5,140 nt of DNA, from positions 1 through 5,140 of the forward strand of contig VFLE01000206.1 in the NCBI GenBank assembly GCA_009885205.1, written 5' to 3'. A model generated the notes under the pieces. That model saw only the letters and a list, made by a program, of their open reading frames with translations, searched no databases and was not told where the DNA came from. Origin of the DNA: Candidatus Shapirobacteria bacterium (GTDB lineage: Bacteria > Patescibacteriota > Microgenomatia > UBA12405). A program made the position numbers and the translations under genes. Below are positions 1-5,043 of the stretch, piece after piece; the stretch's first letter is position 1; every line of letters begins with the position of its first letter.

Positions 1-462
1 AGGAGTAATACTAATAGCCCGGGCCAGGCAGGCTCGTTGAAGTTCACCACCAGAAAGTTGGCTAGGAAAAAGGTAGCGGCGGTTTTGAAGCTTCATTTTT
101 TTAAGCGAGGTATCAATAGCTAGAGAAATTTGATCGGCGGGGAAAGAAACAATGTCTAAATTTAGGGCAATATTTTCCTCGATGGTCAAATCGGTAATCA
201 TTTGAAAATCTTGAAAAATAACTCCGATTTTGCGACGGTTGGCATCGATTTCCTGTTTAGTTTTGGGAGATAAACCATTAACCAAAATTTGACCACTGCT
301 GGGATTAATTTGATTGAGAATTAATTTAATGATAGTTGACTTGCCAGAACCAGACGGACCAGTGATAAAGACAAAATCACCCTGAGAGACTGTAAATGAC
401 AAATTTTTGATAGCACTAATAGGGCCATAGTTTTTGGTAACAGAGTCAAATTTTATTTCCAT
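1..462 (-). CDS. ftsE: Cell-division ABC transporter ATP-binding protein FtsE (partial, C-terminus beyond the window)
   Basis: FtsE is the cytoplasmic ATPase that pairs with the membrane protein FtsX; in known bacteria FtsEX controls peptidoglycan hydrolases at division. The 154 codons visible start at the ATG at 462-460 and run off the left edge without a stop. The sequence shows the A-loop aromatic Y12, a Walker A motif GPSGSGKST at residues 35-43, the Q-loop Q84 in a VIFQDF context, and the ABC signature LSGGELQR at 136-143. Walker B and the H-loop would lie outside the window. The stretch GDFVFITGPSGSGKST is typical of FtsE rather than of nutrient importers. It starts 6 nt after the stop of the preceding gene, with no clear Shine-Dalgarno, so it is probably translated by coupling or reinitiation. 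The nearby prfB supports the call, because prfB-ftsE-ftsX is a recurrent order. A LolD/MacB-type ATPase is the main alternative. Confidence 0.88.
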   Translation of the reverse strand, partial: MEIKFDSVTKNYGPISAIKNLSFTVSQGDFVFITGPSGSGKSTIIKLILNQINPSSGQILVNGLSPKTKQEIDANRRKIGVIFQDFQMITDLTIEENIALNLDIVSFPADQISLAIDTSLKKMKLQNRRYLFPSQLSGGELQRACLARAISITP

Positions 463-468
463 ATTTTG

Positions 469-939
469 TTAGTCGAGAATTTTGATGGTACCAACATCAA
501 GTAGCCAGGAAGTTTTGGTAGAGGCAAATGTTTCGCCTGTAACTTGGACATTTTTACCAACAAATAGGTCAAGATCGATGACCGAAGAGGTTAGGGAGGC
601 ACGTTGAGTGGGGCCACCCTGACGATTTAAAATATGAGTCCCCTCGCCATTGATAGAACCTTTTTCGATAGTGCCAGTGGCAGTATCTTTGAAGGCCTTG
701 GATAAATTACCATAAACTTTACCTGATTCAATTTGATTAGTAGAAGTTAAATTGTCAGGATTAATAATTAAGGCATTTTTGTTTTGCAAAGTAGAATTGC
801 TAGAACGGGGAATAAGTCTTGATCCCCAAAAACCTAAAGATAGAGCTAAAACAGTGATTATAATTAGTATTGGTTTGGACACGGGTGGTGATGATAAATT
901 TATAACTGGGACTGGGGAATTTAGATTTGGTATATCCAT
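469..939 (-). CDS. Membrane-anchored protein of unknown function with a beta-rich C-terminal domain
   Basis: This 156-residue protein is not assigned to a named family. Residues 1-22 are proline-rich (P4, P9, P11, P18, P19, P23 nearby) and probably cytoplasmic. A single hydrophobic helix spans about residues 24-40, followed by a Ser/Asn/Thr-rich linker (about 44-72). The C-terminal part (about 75-156) alternates hydrophobic and polar residues with glycine turns, including VIDLDLFVGKNVQVTGE (120-136) and WLLDVGTIKIL (145-155). This resembles small beta-barrel (OB-like) domains, but that is an inference from pattern. I recall similar 'SSVIDL...FVGK.V.V.GET...WL.DVG' tails in CPR proteins without a known role. 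The ATG at 939-937 lies 4 nt after the LCP gene stop, and the stop is 6 nt before ftsE, so it is very likely in the same transcript. Its place between an LCP gene and ftsE suggests an envelope role, but nothing in the sequence proves that. Confidence 0.8.
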   Translation of the reverse strand: MDIPNLNSPVPVINLSSPPVSKPILIIITVLALSLGFWGSRLIPRSSNSTLQNKNALIINPDNLTSTNQIESGKVYGNLSKAFKDTATGTIEKGSINGEGTHILNRQGGPTQRASLTSSVIDLDLFVGKNVQVTGETFASTKTSWLLDVGTIKILD

Positions 940-943
940 AAAA

Positions 944-1855
944 TTAGTATAGCAAAGATTTGGAAATGAAGGATTTTAGAGTTTGATAGTCGGGAGTAGA
1001 AGTGATAAAAACCCACTGTTTATTGATAAATTTAGTGGGATGATAAATAATGTCGGTTTTGGGGTTTTCACCAGTGGGAATAGAAATTTTGATAAGTTTT
1101 AATTTGCTAATATTTGGCAAAATTTTTACGGATAAAACTAGATAATCTTTTTTATTAAAATTATGGGAAATATTTTGGTTGAAATATTTATATAAAGATA
1201 ATAGTTGCTGAGGATGACGAGTGGCTAAAATTTTTGATAATAAACTATTAATTAATTGTTGTTGGCGATCAATCCGACCCAAATCGGTGCCACCATTGGC
1301 AGCTAAATCGGAACTTTTACGAGAACGAACAAACTCGGTAATATTGGACGAATCTAAATGATTAACACCGGCAGGGTAAAAAATTGTTTTGTAGATAGGA
1401 GCACCAGATTTGGGGTCATCAATATAGGCTTGATTGGGATATTTATCGTCTTTTAATTCTTTGTCTAAATAAACATCAACTCCACCAATTAGGAAGGCGA
1501 TATCTTTTAGATTTTGAGTGGTAATAACAACCGTTCTATCAATATTTTGGCCAATAATTTGATTAAAATTATTTTGAATATTGTTAAAATTGTCGGGATA
1601 GATTTGATTGATTTTTTTGGATTGGGGATAAAACCATAAGTCACGAGGCAGAGAGAATAATTTGACATTGTCAAAATTTGAAGAAAAATTGGCATATATA
1701 ATAGTATCGGTAGTTTCAGTTTTTTCTAATAAATCGTTTCTCGGATCTAAACCTAAAATTAAAAAGTTATGAGGAGCAATAATGTTTTTGATTGATAAAA
1801 AAGAAACAATAATTAAATATAAAATTAAAATAATAGCTAGTTTTATTTTGGTCAT
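944..1855 (-). CDS. LytR-CpsA-Psr (LCP) family protein, probable cell-wall glycopolymer transferase
   Basis: LCP proteins are membrane-anchored enzymes acting outside the membrane. In studied bacteria they move glycopolymers from lipid-linked precursors onto peptidoglycan or proteins. This 303-residue protein has one N-terminal helix (about residues 5-22) followed by a single LCP domain. Recognisable blocks are FLILGLDPR (31-39), TDTIIYANF (49-57, with acidic D50), SLPRDLW (68-74, with R71 and D72), KINQIY (81-86), GGVDVYLD (124-131), and FVRSRKSSD (175-183) followed by TDLGRIDRQQQ (190-200). The conserved Arg and Asp residues that bind the pyrophosphate and Mg2+ in the family therefore appear present. 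The last 100 residues are less conserved, and no LytR_C domain is seen. Its ATG overlaps the prfB stop in an ATGA arrangement, so it is probably translated by reinitiation. The substrate cannot be deduced. Confidence 0.9.
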   Translation of the reverse strand: MTKIKLAIILILYLIIVSFLSIKNIIAPHNFLILGLDPRNDLLEKTETTDTIIYANFSSNFDNVKLFSLPRDLWFYPQSKKINQIYPDNFNNIQNNFNQIIGQNIDRTVVITTQNLKDIAFLIGGVDVYLDKELKDDKYPNQAYIDDPKSGAPIYKTIFYPAGVNHLDSSNITEFVRSRKSSDLAANGGTDLGRIDRQQQLINSLLSKILATRHPQQLLSLYKYFNQNISHNFNKKDYLVLSVKILPNISKLKLIKISIPTGENPKTDIIYHPTKFINKQWVFITSTPDYQTLKSFISKSLLY

Positions 1856-2928
1856 AGTAGTCGTAATTCGGCAGAAATAAAACCATCGAGATCACCATCT
1901 AAAACAGCATCTGTCAGTGAAGTTTCAAAGCGAGTTCGTAAATCTTTAACCATTTTGTAAGGATGTAAGACATAGGAGCGGATTTGATGTCCCCAACCAG
2001 CAATAATATTGGCACCTTTAATATCTTTTTGCTCGGAAGCCCGTTTTTCTTGTTCTAACGCCCATAACTTTGAAGCCAACATTTCCATGGCGACAATGCG
2101 ATTTTGTTCTTGACTGCGCTGGCTTTGACAACTAAAAACCAACCCAGTGGCTTTGTGAGTGATACGAACAGCGGTAGAAACCTTGTTAACATTTTGACCT
2201 CCAGAACCACCTGAACGATAAGCTGTAAACTCGACATCTTCTGGTCTGATTGCGGCCATTTCCTCTTGTCCGCTAATAACTGGAGAAACTTCAACCTTGG
2301 CAAATGAAGTTTGACGTAATTGATCGGCATTAAATGGAGACAGACGAACTAAACGATGAACTCCACCTTCGCGACATAAATAACCATAAGCATAGGGGGC
2401 TAAAACTTTAAAAGAAACCGATTTGATGCCGGCCTCGTCACCCATAACCATATCGAGCATTTCGTACTTCCAGCCTTTTTTGTCAAAAAAACGCAGATAC
2501 ATGCGTTGTAAAATTGAGGCCCAGTCCATGGCTTCGGTGCCACCTTGACCAGAGTGGATAGAAAAGATTGCATGATTTTTATCATATTGACCGGAAAGAT
2601 AGGTTTGATTTTCCAACTGATTTAAATCATTATCAATTTTATTTAAATTTTTATCAAGTTCTTTTTGAAGACTGTCATCGGGTTCTGCAACTAAAAGTTG
2701 GGTTAGCTCGACTAAATTGTTTATGTCTAATTTGAACTGATCTAATTGGGTAAGAGTTTTGTTGATATCAGACAGGTCTTGCATTATTTGACCGGCTTTG
2801 GTTTGATCTTGCCATAGATTTGGGTCAATAGATTGTGATTTTAATATTTCTTGTTGAGATTTTAACTCTGAAATATTTAATTTGACTTCGATTTCAGTTA
2901 AACGTCTTTGTAAGATCTGGGCTTCCAT
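1852..2928 (-). CDS. prfB: Peptide chain release factor 2 (RF2), continuous reading frame without programmed frameshift
   Basis: RF2 recognises UGA and UAA in the ribosomal A site and triggers peptide release. The 358 residues match the usual length. They contain an N-terminal coiled-coil domain (about 1-110), the block HSGQGGTEAMDW (125-136), the stop-codon-reading tripeptide S197-P198-F199 that marks RF2 (RF1 has a PxT motif), and the catalytic G243-G244-Q245 whose glutamine is normally methylated by PrmC. Position 239, equivalent to the variable residue 246 of E. coli RF2 by motif spacing, is serine. In many bacteria prfB has an in-frame UGA near codon 26 bypassed by a +1 frameshift. Here the frame is open from the ATG at 2928-2926 through the region corresponding to that site, so this control is absent. 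The start is 1 nt after the preceding stop and has no Shine-Dalgarno. The gene ends in TGA, overlapping the next ATG. Confidence 0.97.
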   Translation of the reverse strand: MEAQILQRRLTEIEVKLNISELKSQQEILKSQSIDPNLWQDQTKAGQIMQDLSDINKTLTQLDQFKLDINNLVELTQLLVAEPDDSLQKELDKNLNKIDNDLNQLENQTYLSGQYDKNHAIFSIHSGQGGTEAMDWASILQRMYLRFFDKKGWKYEMLDMVMGDEAGIKSVSFKVLAPYAYGYLCREGGVHRLVRLSPFNADQLRQTSFAKVEVSPVISGQEEMAAIRPEDVEFTAYRSGGSGGQNVNKVSTAVRITHKATGLVFSCQSQRSQEQNRIVAMEMLASKLWALEQEKRASEQKDIKGANIIAGWGHQIRSYVLHPYKMVKDLRTRFETSLTDAVLDGDLDGFISAELRLL

Positions 2929-2929
2929 A

Positions 2930-3196
2930 TTATTTTAAAATCGATGATTTAATTTTGAGAAAAAATTGATCTAAAGCTTGTTCTTTTAATTTTAAAACTT
3001 CGACATTAAACCATTTTTGACCATCTTCTATTTTGGGGGAATAATCGCCCAATACTTTTGAGTCAAAAAAAGAGAGGTTGATAGTTGATTTGGAATTACT
3101 TAAATAGCCAATGGCAAGAGATATTAAGACCATAAATACGGCTAATCGGATGACTGATTCGGCGCTAAATTTTATTTGTTTGTGTTTTTTTGACAT
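2930..3196 (-). CDS. Small single-pass membrane protein of unknown function
   Basis: I do not recognise this 88-residue protein. It has a basic N-terminus (MSKKHKQIK), one hydrophobic helix at about residues 16-32, and a polar remainder of about 55 residues with a possible amphipathic helix near the C-terminus (about 63-88). By the positive-inside rule the C-terminal part should be outside. It contains no cysteine, so it shares no redox chemistry with the gene upstream. It is supported as a real gene by a good Shine-Dalgarno (GGGGGAG, 3206-3212) 9 nt before the ATG, by 1-nt spacing to prfB, and by a typical membrane-protein composition. It is the first gene after the palindrome-bearing gap, and so the likely head of the prfB-LCP-ftsE translation unit. 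The function is unknown. Confidence 0.72.
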   Translation of the reverse strand: MSKKHKQIKFSAESVIRLAVFMVLISLAIGYLSNSKSTINLSFFDSKVLGDYSPKIEDGQKWFNVEVLKLKEQALDQFFLKIKSSILK

Positions 3197-3205
3197 TTAT
3201 TCAAT

Positions 3206-3212
3206 CTCCCCC
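3206..3212 (-). promoter_or_regulatory. Shine-Dalgarno sequence of the small membrane protein gene, abutting a palindrome
   Basis: On the minus strand the sequence reads GGGGGAG, then 9 nt, then the ATG at 3196-3194. It is the only clear Shine-Dalgarno before a minus-strand gene in the window; the other starts have AT-rich leaders or sit at stop codons. Two of its G residues (3211-3212) belong to the adjacent 20-bp palindrome, so hairpin formation could affect access to the site. Confidence 0.7.
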
Positions 3213-3230
3213 TGCCTGCCGGCAGGCAGG
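3211..3230. repeat. 20-bp perfect palindrome, copy 1 (REP-like element)
   Basis: CCTGCCTGCCGGCAGGCAGG is its own reverse complement and has 16 G/C out of 20 in an AT-rich surrounding. As RNA it can fold to an 8-bp stem with a CCGG loop. An identical copy lies 16 bp away, and the identity extends one base further (a following C). It sits in the gap between the thioredoxin-fold gene and the small membrane protein gene, immediately upstream of the latter's Shine-Dalgarno. I recall the same motif dispersed in Microgenomates genomes; that would need a genome-wide count. Confidence 0.9.
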
Positions 3231-3236
3231 CCTAAC

Positions 3237-3274
3237 CCCTCTTTGACCTGCCTGCCGGCAGGCAGGCAAGAGGG
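3237..3274. other. Extended stem-loop between the two minus-strand gene groups
   Basis: An outer 7-bp arm pair (3237-3243 with 3268-3274) encloses the palindrome at 3247-3266, giving a long imperfect hairpin on either strand. On the plus strand it is followed by an A/T-rich stretch (3275-3293) but not by an immediate U-tract. On the minus strand it follows the stop at 3283 by 8 nt, placing it right at the 3' end of the upstream cassette. It may define an mRNA end or protect one; termination is unproven. Confidence 0.55.
3247..3266. repeat. 20-bp perfect palindrome, copy 2 (REP-like element)
   Basis: This is identical to the copy at 3211-3230. Its stem can be lengthened: CCCTCTT (3237-3243) on the left is complementary to AAGAGGG (3268-3274) on the right, with a small unpaired stretch (TGA against C) before the palindrome. 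The two copies can also pair with each other around a 16-nt loop. Neither copy is followed by a T-run on the minus strand, so a classical intrinsic terminator is not indicated. Transcript stabilisation or processing between two gene groups is possible. Confidence 0.9.
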
Positions 3275-3282
3275 AACAAATT

Positions 3283-3669
3283 TTAATTTTTAACTTCTGT
3301 TTTAGATTTTAACCAATCGATAGTTGGTGTGTCACCGAGAATACACTTTTTTTCTTTGGGGTCGAAGGCGAGAGGGACACCAATTCCTTGGCTAGCGTCA
3401 ATTTCTGGACAGAGCTTGGCTGTCTCTTCGAGCTTAGTTTGATTGCCATTATCATAATAAACTTCACGATAGGCAATTTTTAGTTTTGAATCAAGATCAT
3501 TGTCACGGACATATTTTTTGACATTTTCACAGTGAGGACAACCTTTGCCCCAATAGAGAATTAAGTCAGCTTTGTCATCGGGAAAATCGGGTAAAGCAAC
3601 TTGGGAAATTTTTTTGCCAATAAAAGCAACAGCAACAACGGCGATAATTATAAAAATAATTTTTTTCAT
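3283..3669 (-). CDS. Membrane-anchored thioredoxin-fold protein with a CPHC active site
   Basis: This 128-residue protein has an N-terminal hydrophobic anchor (about residues 4-17), a short linker, and a thioredoxin-like domain acting outside the membrane. The active-site motif is C44-P45-H46-C47 in the context YWGKGCPHCENVKKYV; CPHC is the dipeptide arrangement of DsbA-type oxidases. The second landmark of the fold, a cis-proline loop, is seen as GIGVPLAF (P99). Two further cysteines, C87 and C109, could form a structural or regulatory disulfide. At this length there is no room for the DsbA helical insertion, so the domain is closer to a glutaredoxin-like or minimal thioredoxin fold. Whether it oxidises, reduces or isomerises disulfides cannot be told. 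It starts 1 nt after the cyclophilin stop without a Shine-Dalgarno, so it is probably co-translated with that gene. Confidence 0.85.
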   Translation of the reverse strand: MKKIIFIIIAVVAVAFIGKKISQVALPDFPDDKADLILYWGKGCPHCENVKKYVRDNDLDSKLKIAYREVYYDNGNQTKLEETAKLCPEIDASQGIGVPLAFDPKEKKCILGDTPTIDWLKSKTEVKN

Positions 3670-3670
3670 T

Positions 3671-4252
3671 TTATTTTGTAGTTAATAAAGCTTTAATAAT
3701 TTTGTCACCTTGGACTATTTTATCGAGGACATCTAGGCCCGAGACTACCTCACCAAAGTTGACATAATCGGAGGTCAAGTGGGCACAGCCAGTATTGGTG
3801 TAACAAATATAAAATTGGCTATCGTTGCTAACCTGGTTGGTCTCCGCAGTTCGAGCCAGCCCAAGAGAACCACGCTTGAATGGAATATTGTTCAGCTCTG
3901 ATTTTTGTTTACCACCACCCATGCCAGTACCGGTTGGGTCGCCGCCTTGAGCCATAAACCCGGGAATAACTCGGTGAAAAATTAGACCATCATAGAAGCC
4001 AGAAGCAACTTTGTCACGAAATGTTTTGGCGGTATTGGGAGTATCAGTATCATATAATTTAATAACTATTTGACCGTCCTTTAGGGTCAATGTAACTAAA
4101 TTGTCGGTAACTTTGTCCATAGTGGTAGGTTTAATTTGTAATGTTGGAGTAGCTTGATTGGTGACAATATTAATATCATTTGTTTTTTTTGTTTGATTAT
4201 TGCAAGCAGATAATAATATTATTGACGCAAATATAATTAAATGTTTTTTCAT
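3671..4252 (-). CDS. Cyclophilin-type peptidyl-prolyl cis-trans isomerase, predicted lipoprotein
   Basis: This 193-residue protein would speed cis-trans isomerisation of X-Pro bonds in exported proteins. It has a lipoprotein signal peptide with lipobox L14-S15-A16-C17, a polar linker to about residue 48, and then a cyclophilin domain. Family motifs include FHRVIPGFMAQGGDP (92-106), with R94, F99 and Q102 matching the catalytic-site Arg55, Phe60 and Gln63 of human CypA, then GSLGLAR (128-134), SQFYI (145-149) and YVNFGEVVSGLDVLDKI (163-179). The residue corresponding to the cyclosporin-contacting Trp121 appears to be H158, so low cyclosporin affinity is expected, as in many bacterial forms. 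C150 and C156 are close together and could form a disulfide, which fits the CPHC protein encoded next. The gap to the C39-like gene upstream is 3 nt. The ATG at 4252-4250 is preferred because it gives a full signal peptide. Confidence 0.94.
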   Translation of the reverse strand: MKKHLIIFASIILLSACNNQTKKTNDINIVTNQATPTLQIKPTTMDKVTDNLVTLTLKDGQIVIKLYDTDTPNTAKTFRDKVASGFYDGLIFHRVIPGFMAQGGDPTGTGMGGGKQKSELNNIPFKRGSLGLARTAETNQVSNDSQFYICYTNTGCAHLTSDYVNFGEVVSGLDVLDKIVQGDKIIKALLTTK

Positions 4253-4255
4253 AAT

Positions 4256-5011
4256 CTATTTTAACAAAACCAGAATTCTTTTTGGACCTTGGTCAATATC
4301 GGCTTTGATACCAGAAGTGGGAAAGTCATGGATGCTTTTCATTAACAAGTTGTAACTATACTTGAAATAAGCTCCAAATTGAGTGCCAACATCGTGAACA
4401 ATAAATTTTTGTTTGGTGTGATCGTAACCCAAAATGACGATGTTGTGATATAGCGGTCCCCCATTTTTGAAATATTTATTTTCTTGGTATAAAGTTTTGC
4501 CATTGGCGGGGACTATCAAAATATGCCCTTGACTTAGGTATCTTTCAATAGTGTCAGTATCAGGATTATCAATTATTTTTGAATCATAATTATATAAATC
4601 TGACGCAATTTGAGACATTTGAGCAAGATTAATATCATGAGTTGAAGACTGGCTAAATAATGTTTTGTAATCATCAAGTAAAGTTTTGGTATCTGGAGTT
4701 ATGTTTTCAAAATAATAATGAACGGTTAAAATAGCAGCTTCTTCGCAGGCGTCTTGCCAGGGTTGGTCCCAGTTTTTCTCGGGGGCTTGGGGGACAAAAG
4801 TGGTTTTATTTAAAAAATAGTCAGGAATGCCGGTTTCGAGAATTTTAGTTGGTTTGGGGATAATTGTTTCTTTTACAGTTTCAATTTTACTAATTGTTTG
4901 TTTAAATCTACAATTTCCAAATTGACAATTTCCAAACAATTTCCAAAAAACAAATCCCAAAATAATTAAAAAAACTAGAGAAATAACTAACGCTTTAACA
5001 ATTTTATACAT
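4256..5011 (-). CDS. Membrane-anchored C39-like (Peptidase_C39_2 type) papain-fold protein
   Basis: This 251-residue protein has an N-terminal transmembrane helix (about 7-25), a linker (about 37-70) and an extracytoplasmic domain resembling C39-like cysteine peptidases. The expected triad elements are visible: C89 in VPQAPEKNWDQPWQDACEEAA (starting at residue 73), H189 in GGPLYHNIVILGYD (184-197), and D207 in FIVHDVG (203-209). Many such domains have undefined substrates. The ABC-transporter and bacteriocin context of true C39 leader peptidases is absent, so a general role in envelope proteolysis or amidase-like chemistry is the safest statement. A short tandem peptide repeat, FGNCQFGNCRF (26-36), just after the helix adds two cysteines, C29 and C34. 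The gene is first in its transcript: a TATAAT box ends 7 nt before the ATG, implying a leaderless mRNA. It ends in TAG, 3 nt before the cyclophilin gene. Confidence 0.85.
   Translation of the reverse strand: MYKIVKALVISLVFLIILGFVFWKLFGNCQFGNCRFKQTISKIETVKETIIPKPTKILETGIPDYFLNKTTFVPQAPEKNWDQPWQDACEEAAILTVHYYFENITPDTKTLLDDYKTLFSQSSTHDINLAQMSQIASDLYNYDSKIIDNPDTDTIERYLSQGHILIVPANGKTLYQENKYFKNGGPLYHNIVILGYDHTKQKFIVHDVGTQFGAYFKYSYNLLMKSIHDFPTSGIKADIDQGPKRILVLLK
4910..4947. repeat. Three near-tandem copies of a 12-bp micro-repeat inside the C39-like gene
   Basis: ACAATTTCCAAA occurs at 4910-4921, 4925-4936 and 4936-4947 (the last two share one base). Read on the minus strand as TTTGGAAATTGT, the two leftmost copies encode FGNC in the same frame, while the first-translated copy lies in another frame and yields part of WKLF. 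The start spacings are 15 and 11 bp, so this is a shuffled rather than uniform tandem array. It lies at the junction between the transmembrane helix and the external linker. Confidence 0.85.
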
Positions 5012-5018
5012 TTATAGT

Positions 5019-5024
5019 ATTATA
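5019..5024 (-). promoter_or_regulatory. -10 box for the C39-cyclophilin-thioredoxin cassette
   Basis: The minus strand reads TATAAT here, a perfect sigma-A/sigma-70 -10 hexamer. Seven bases separate it from the ATG at 5011, so transcription would start at or within a base or two of the start codon, giving a leaderless mRNA. No strong -35 is seen at 16-17 bp spacing; the region there overlaps the opposing typA promoter and its start. The box lies within an 11-bp dyad, AGTATTATACT (5016-5026). Confidence 0.7.
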
Positions 5025-5034
5025 CTCGTTTTGT

Positions 5035-5043
5035 TGGTATAAT
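5035..5043 (+). promoter_or_regulatory. Extended -10 promoter of typA
   Basis: TGGTATAAT combines the TGn extension with a perfect TATAAT (5038-5043). Extended -10 promoters can work without a good -35, and none is obvious upstream. Six bases separate the hexamer from the ATG at 5050, so the predicted start of transcription is at the start codon itself, and there is no room for a Shine-Dalgarno. Confidence 0.75.

Noticed and set aside
752..952. 66-codon open frame on the plus strand
   Set aside because: It lies antisense to the 156-residue protein gene and crosses its start. It has no ribosome site and no recognisable protein features.
1507..1695. 62-codon open frame on the minus strand
   Set aside because: It is nested out of frame inside the LCP gene, whose motifs are intact in the main frame.
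2055..2585. Two open frames (91 and 61 codons) on the minus strand
   Set aside because: Both are out-of-frame shadows inside prfB, which has convincing RF2 motifs.
3211..3266. CRISPR array
   Set aside because: There are only two copies, each a complete perfect palindrome, with a single 16-bp spacer and no cas genes.
3205..3275. Classical intrinsic terminator for the upstream cassette
   Set aside because: The hairpins are strong, but on the minus strand neither is followed by a U-run (one is followed by GGTCAAAGAGG, the other by GGGAGATTG).
3111..3293. 60-codon open frame on the plus strand through the palindromes
   Set aside because: It is antisense to the small membrane protein gene, and its C-terminus is only the translated palindromes (LPAGR-type peptides), so it is an artefact of the repeat.
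4256..5011. Bacteriocin-processing C39 peptidase
   Set aside because: There is no ABC transporter domain or precursor peptide gene nearby. Only the papain-like fold motifs are shared.
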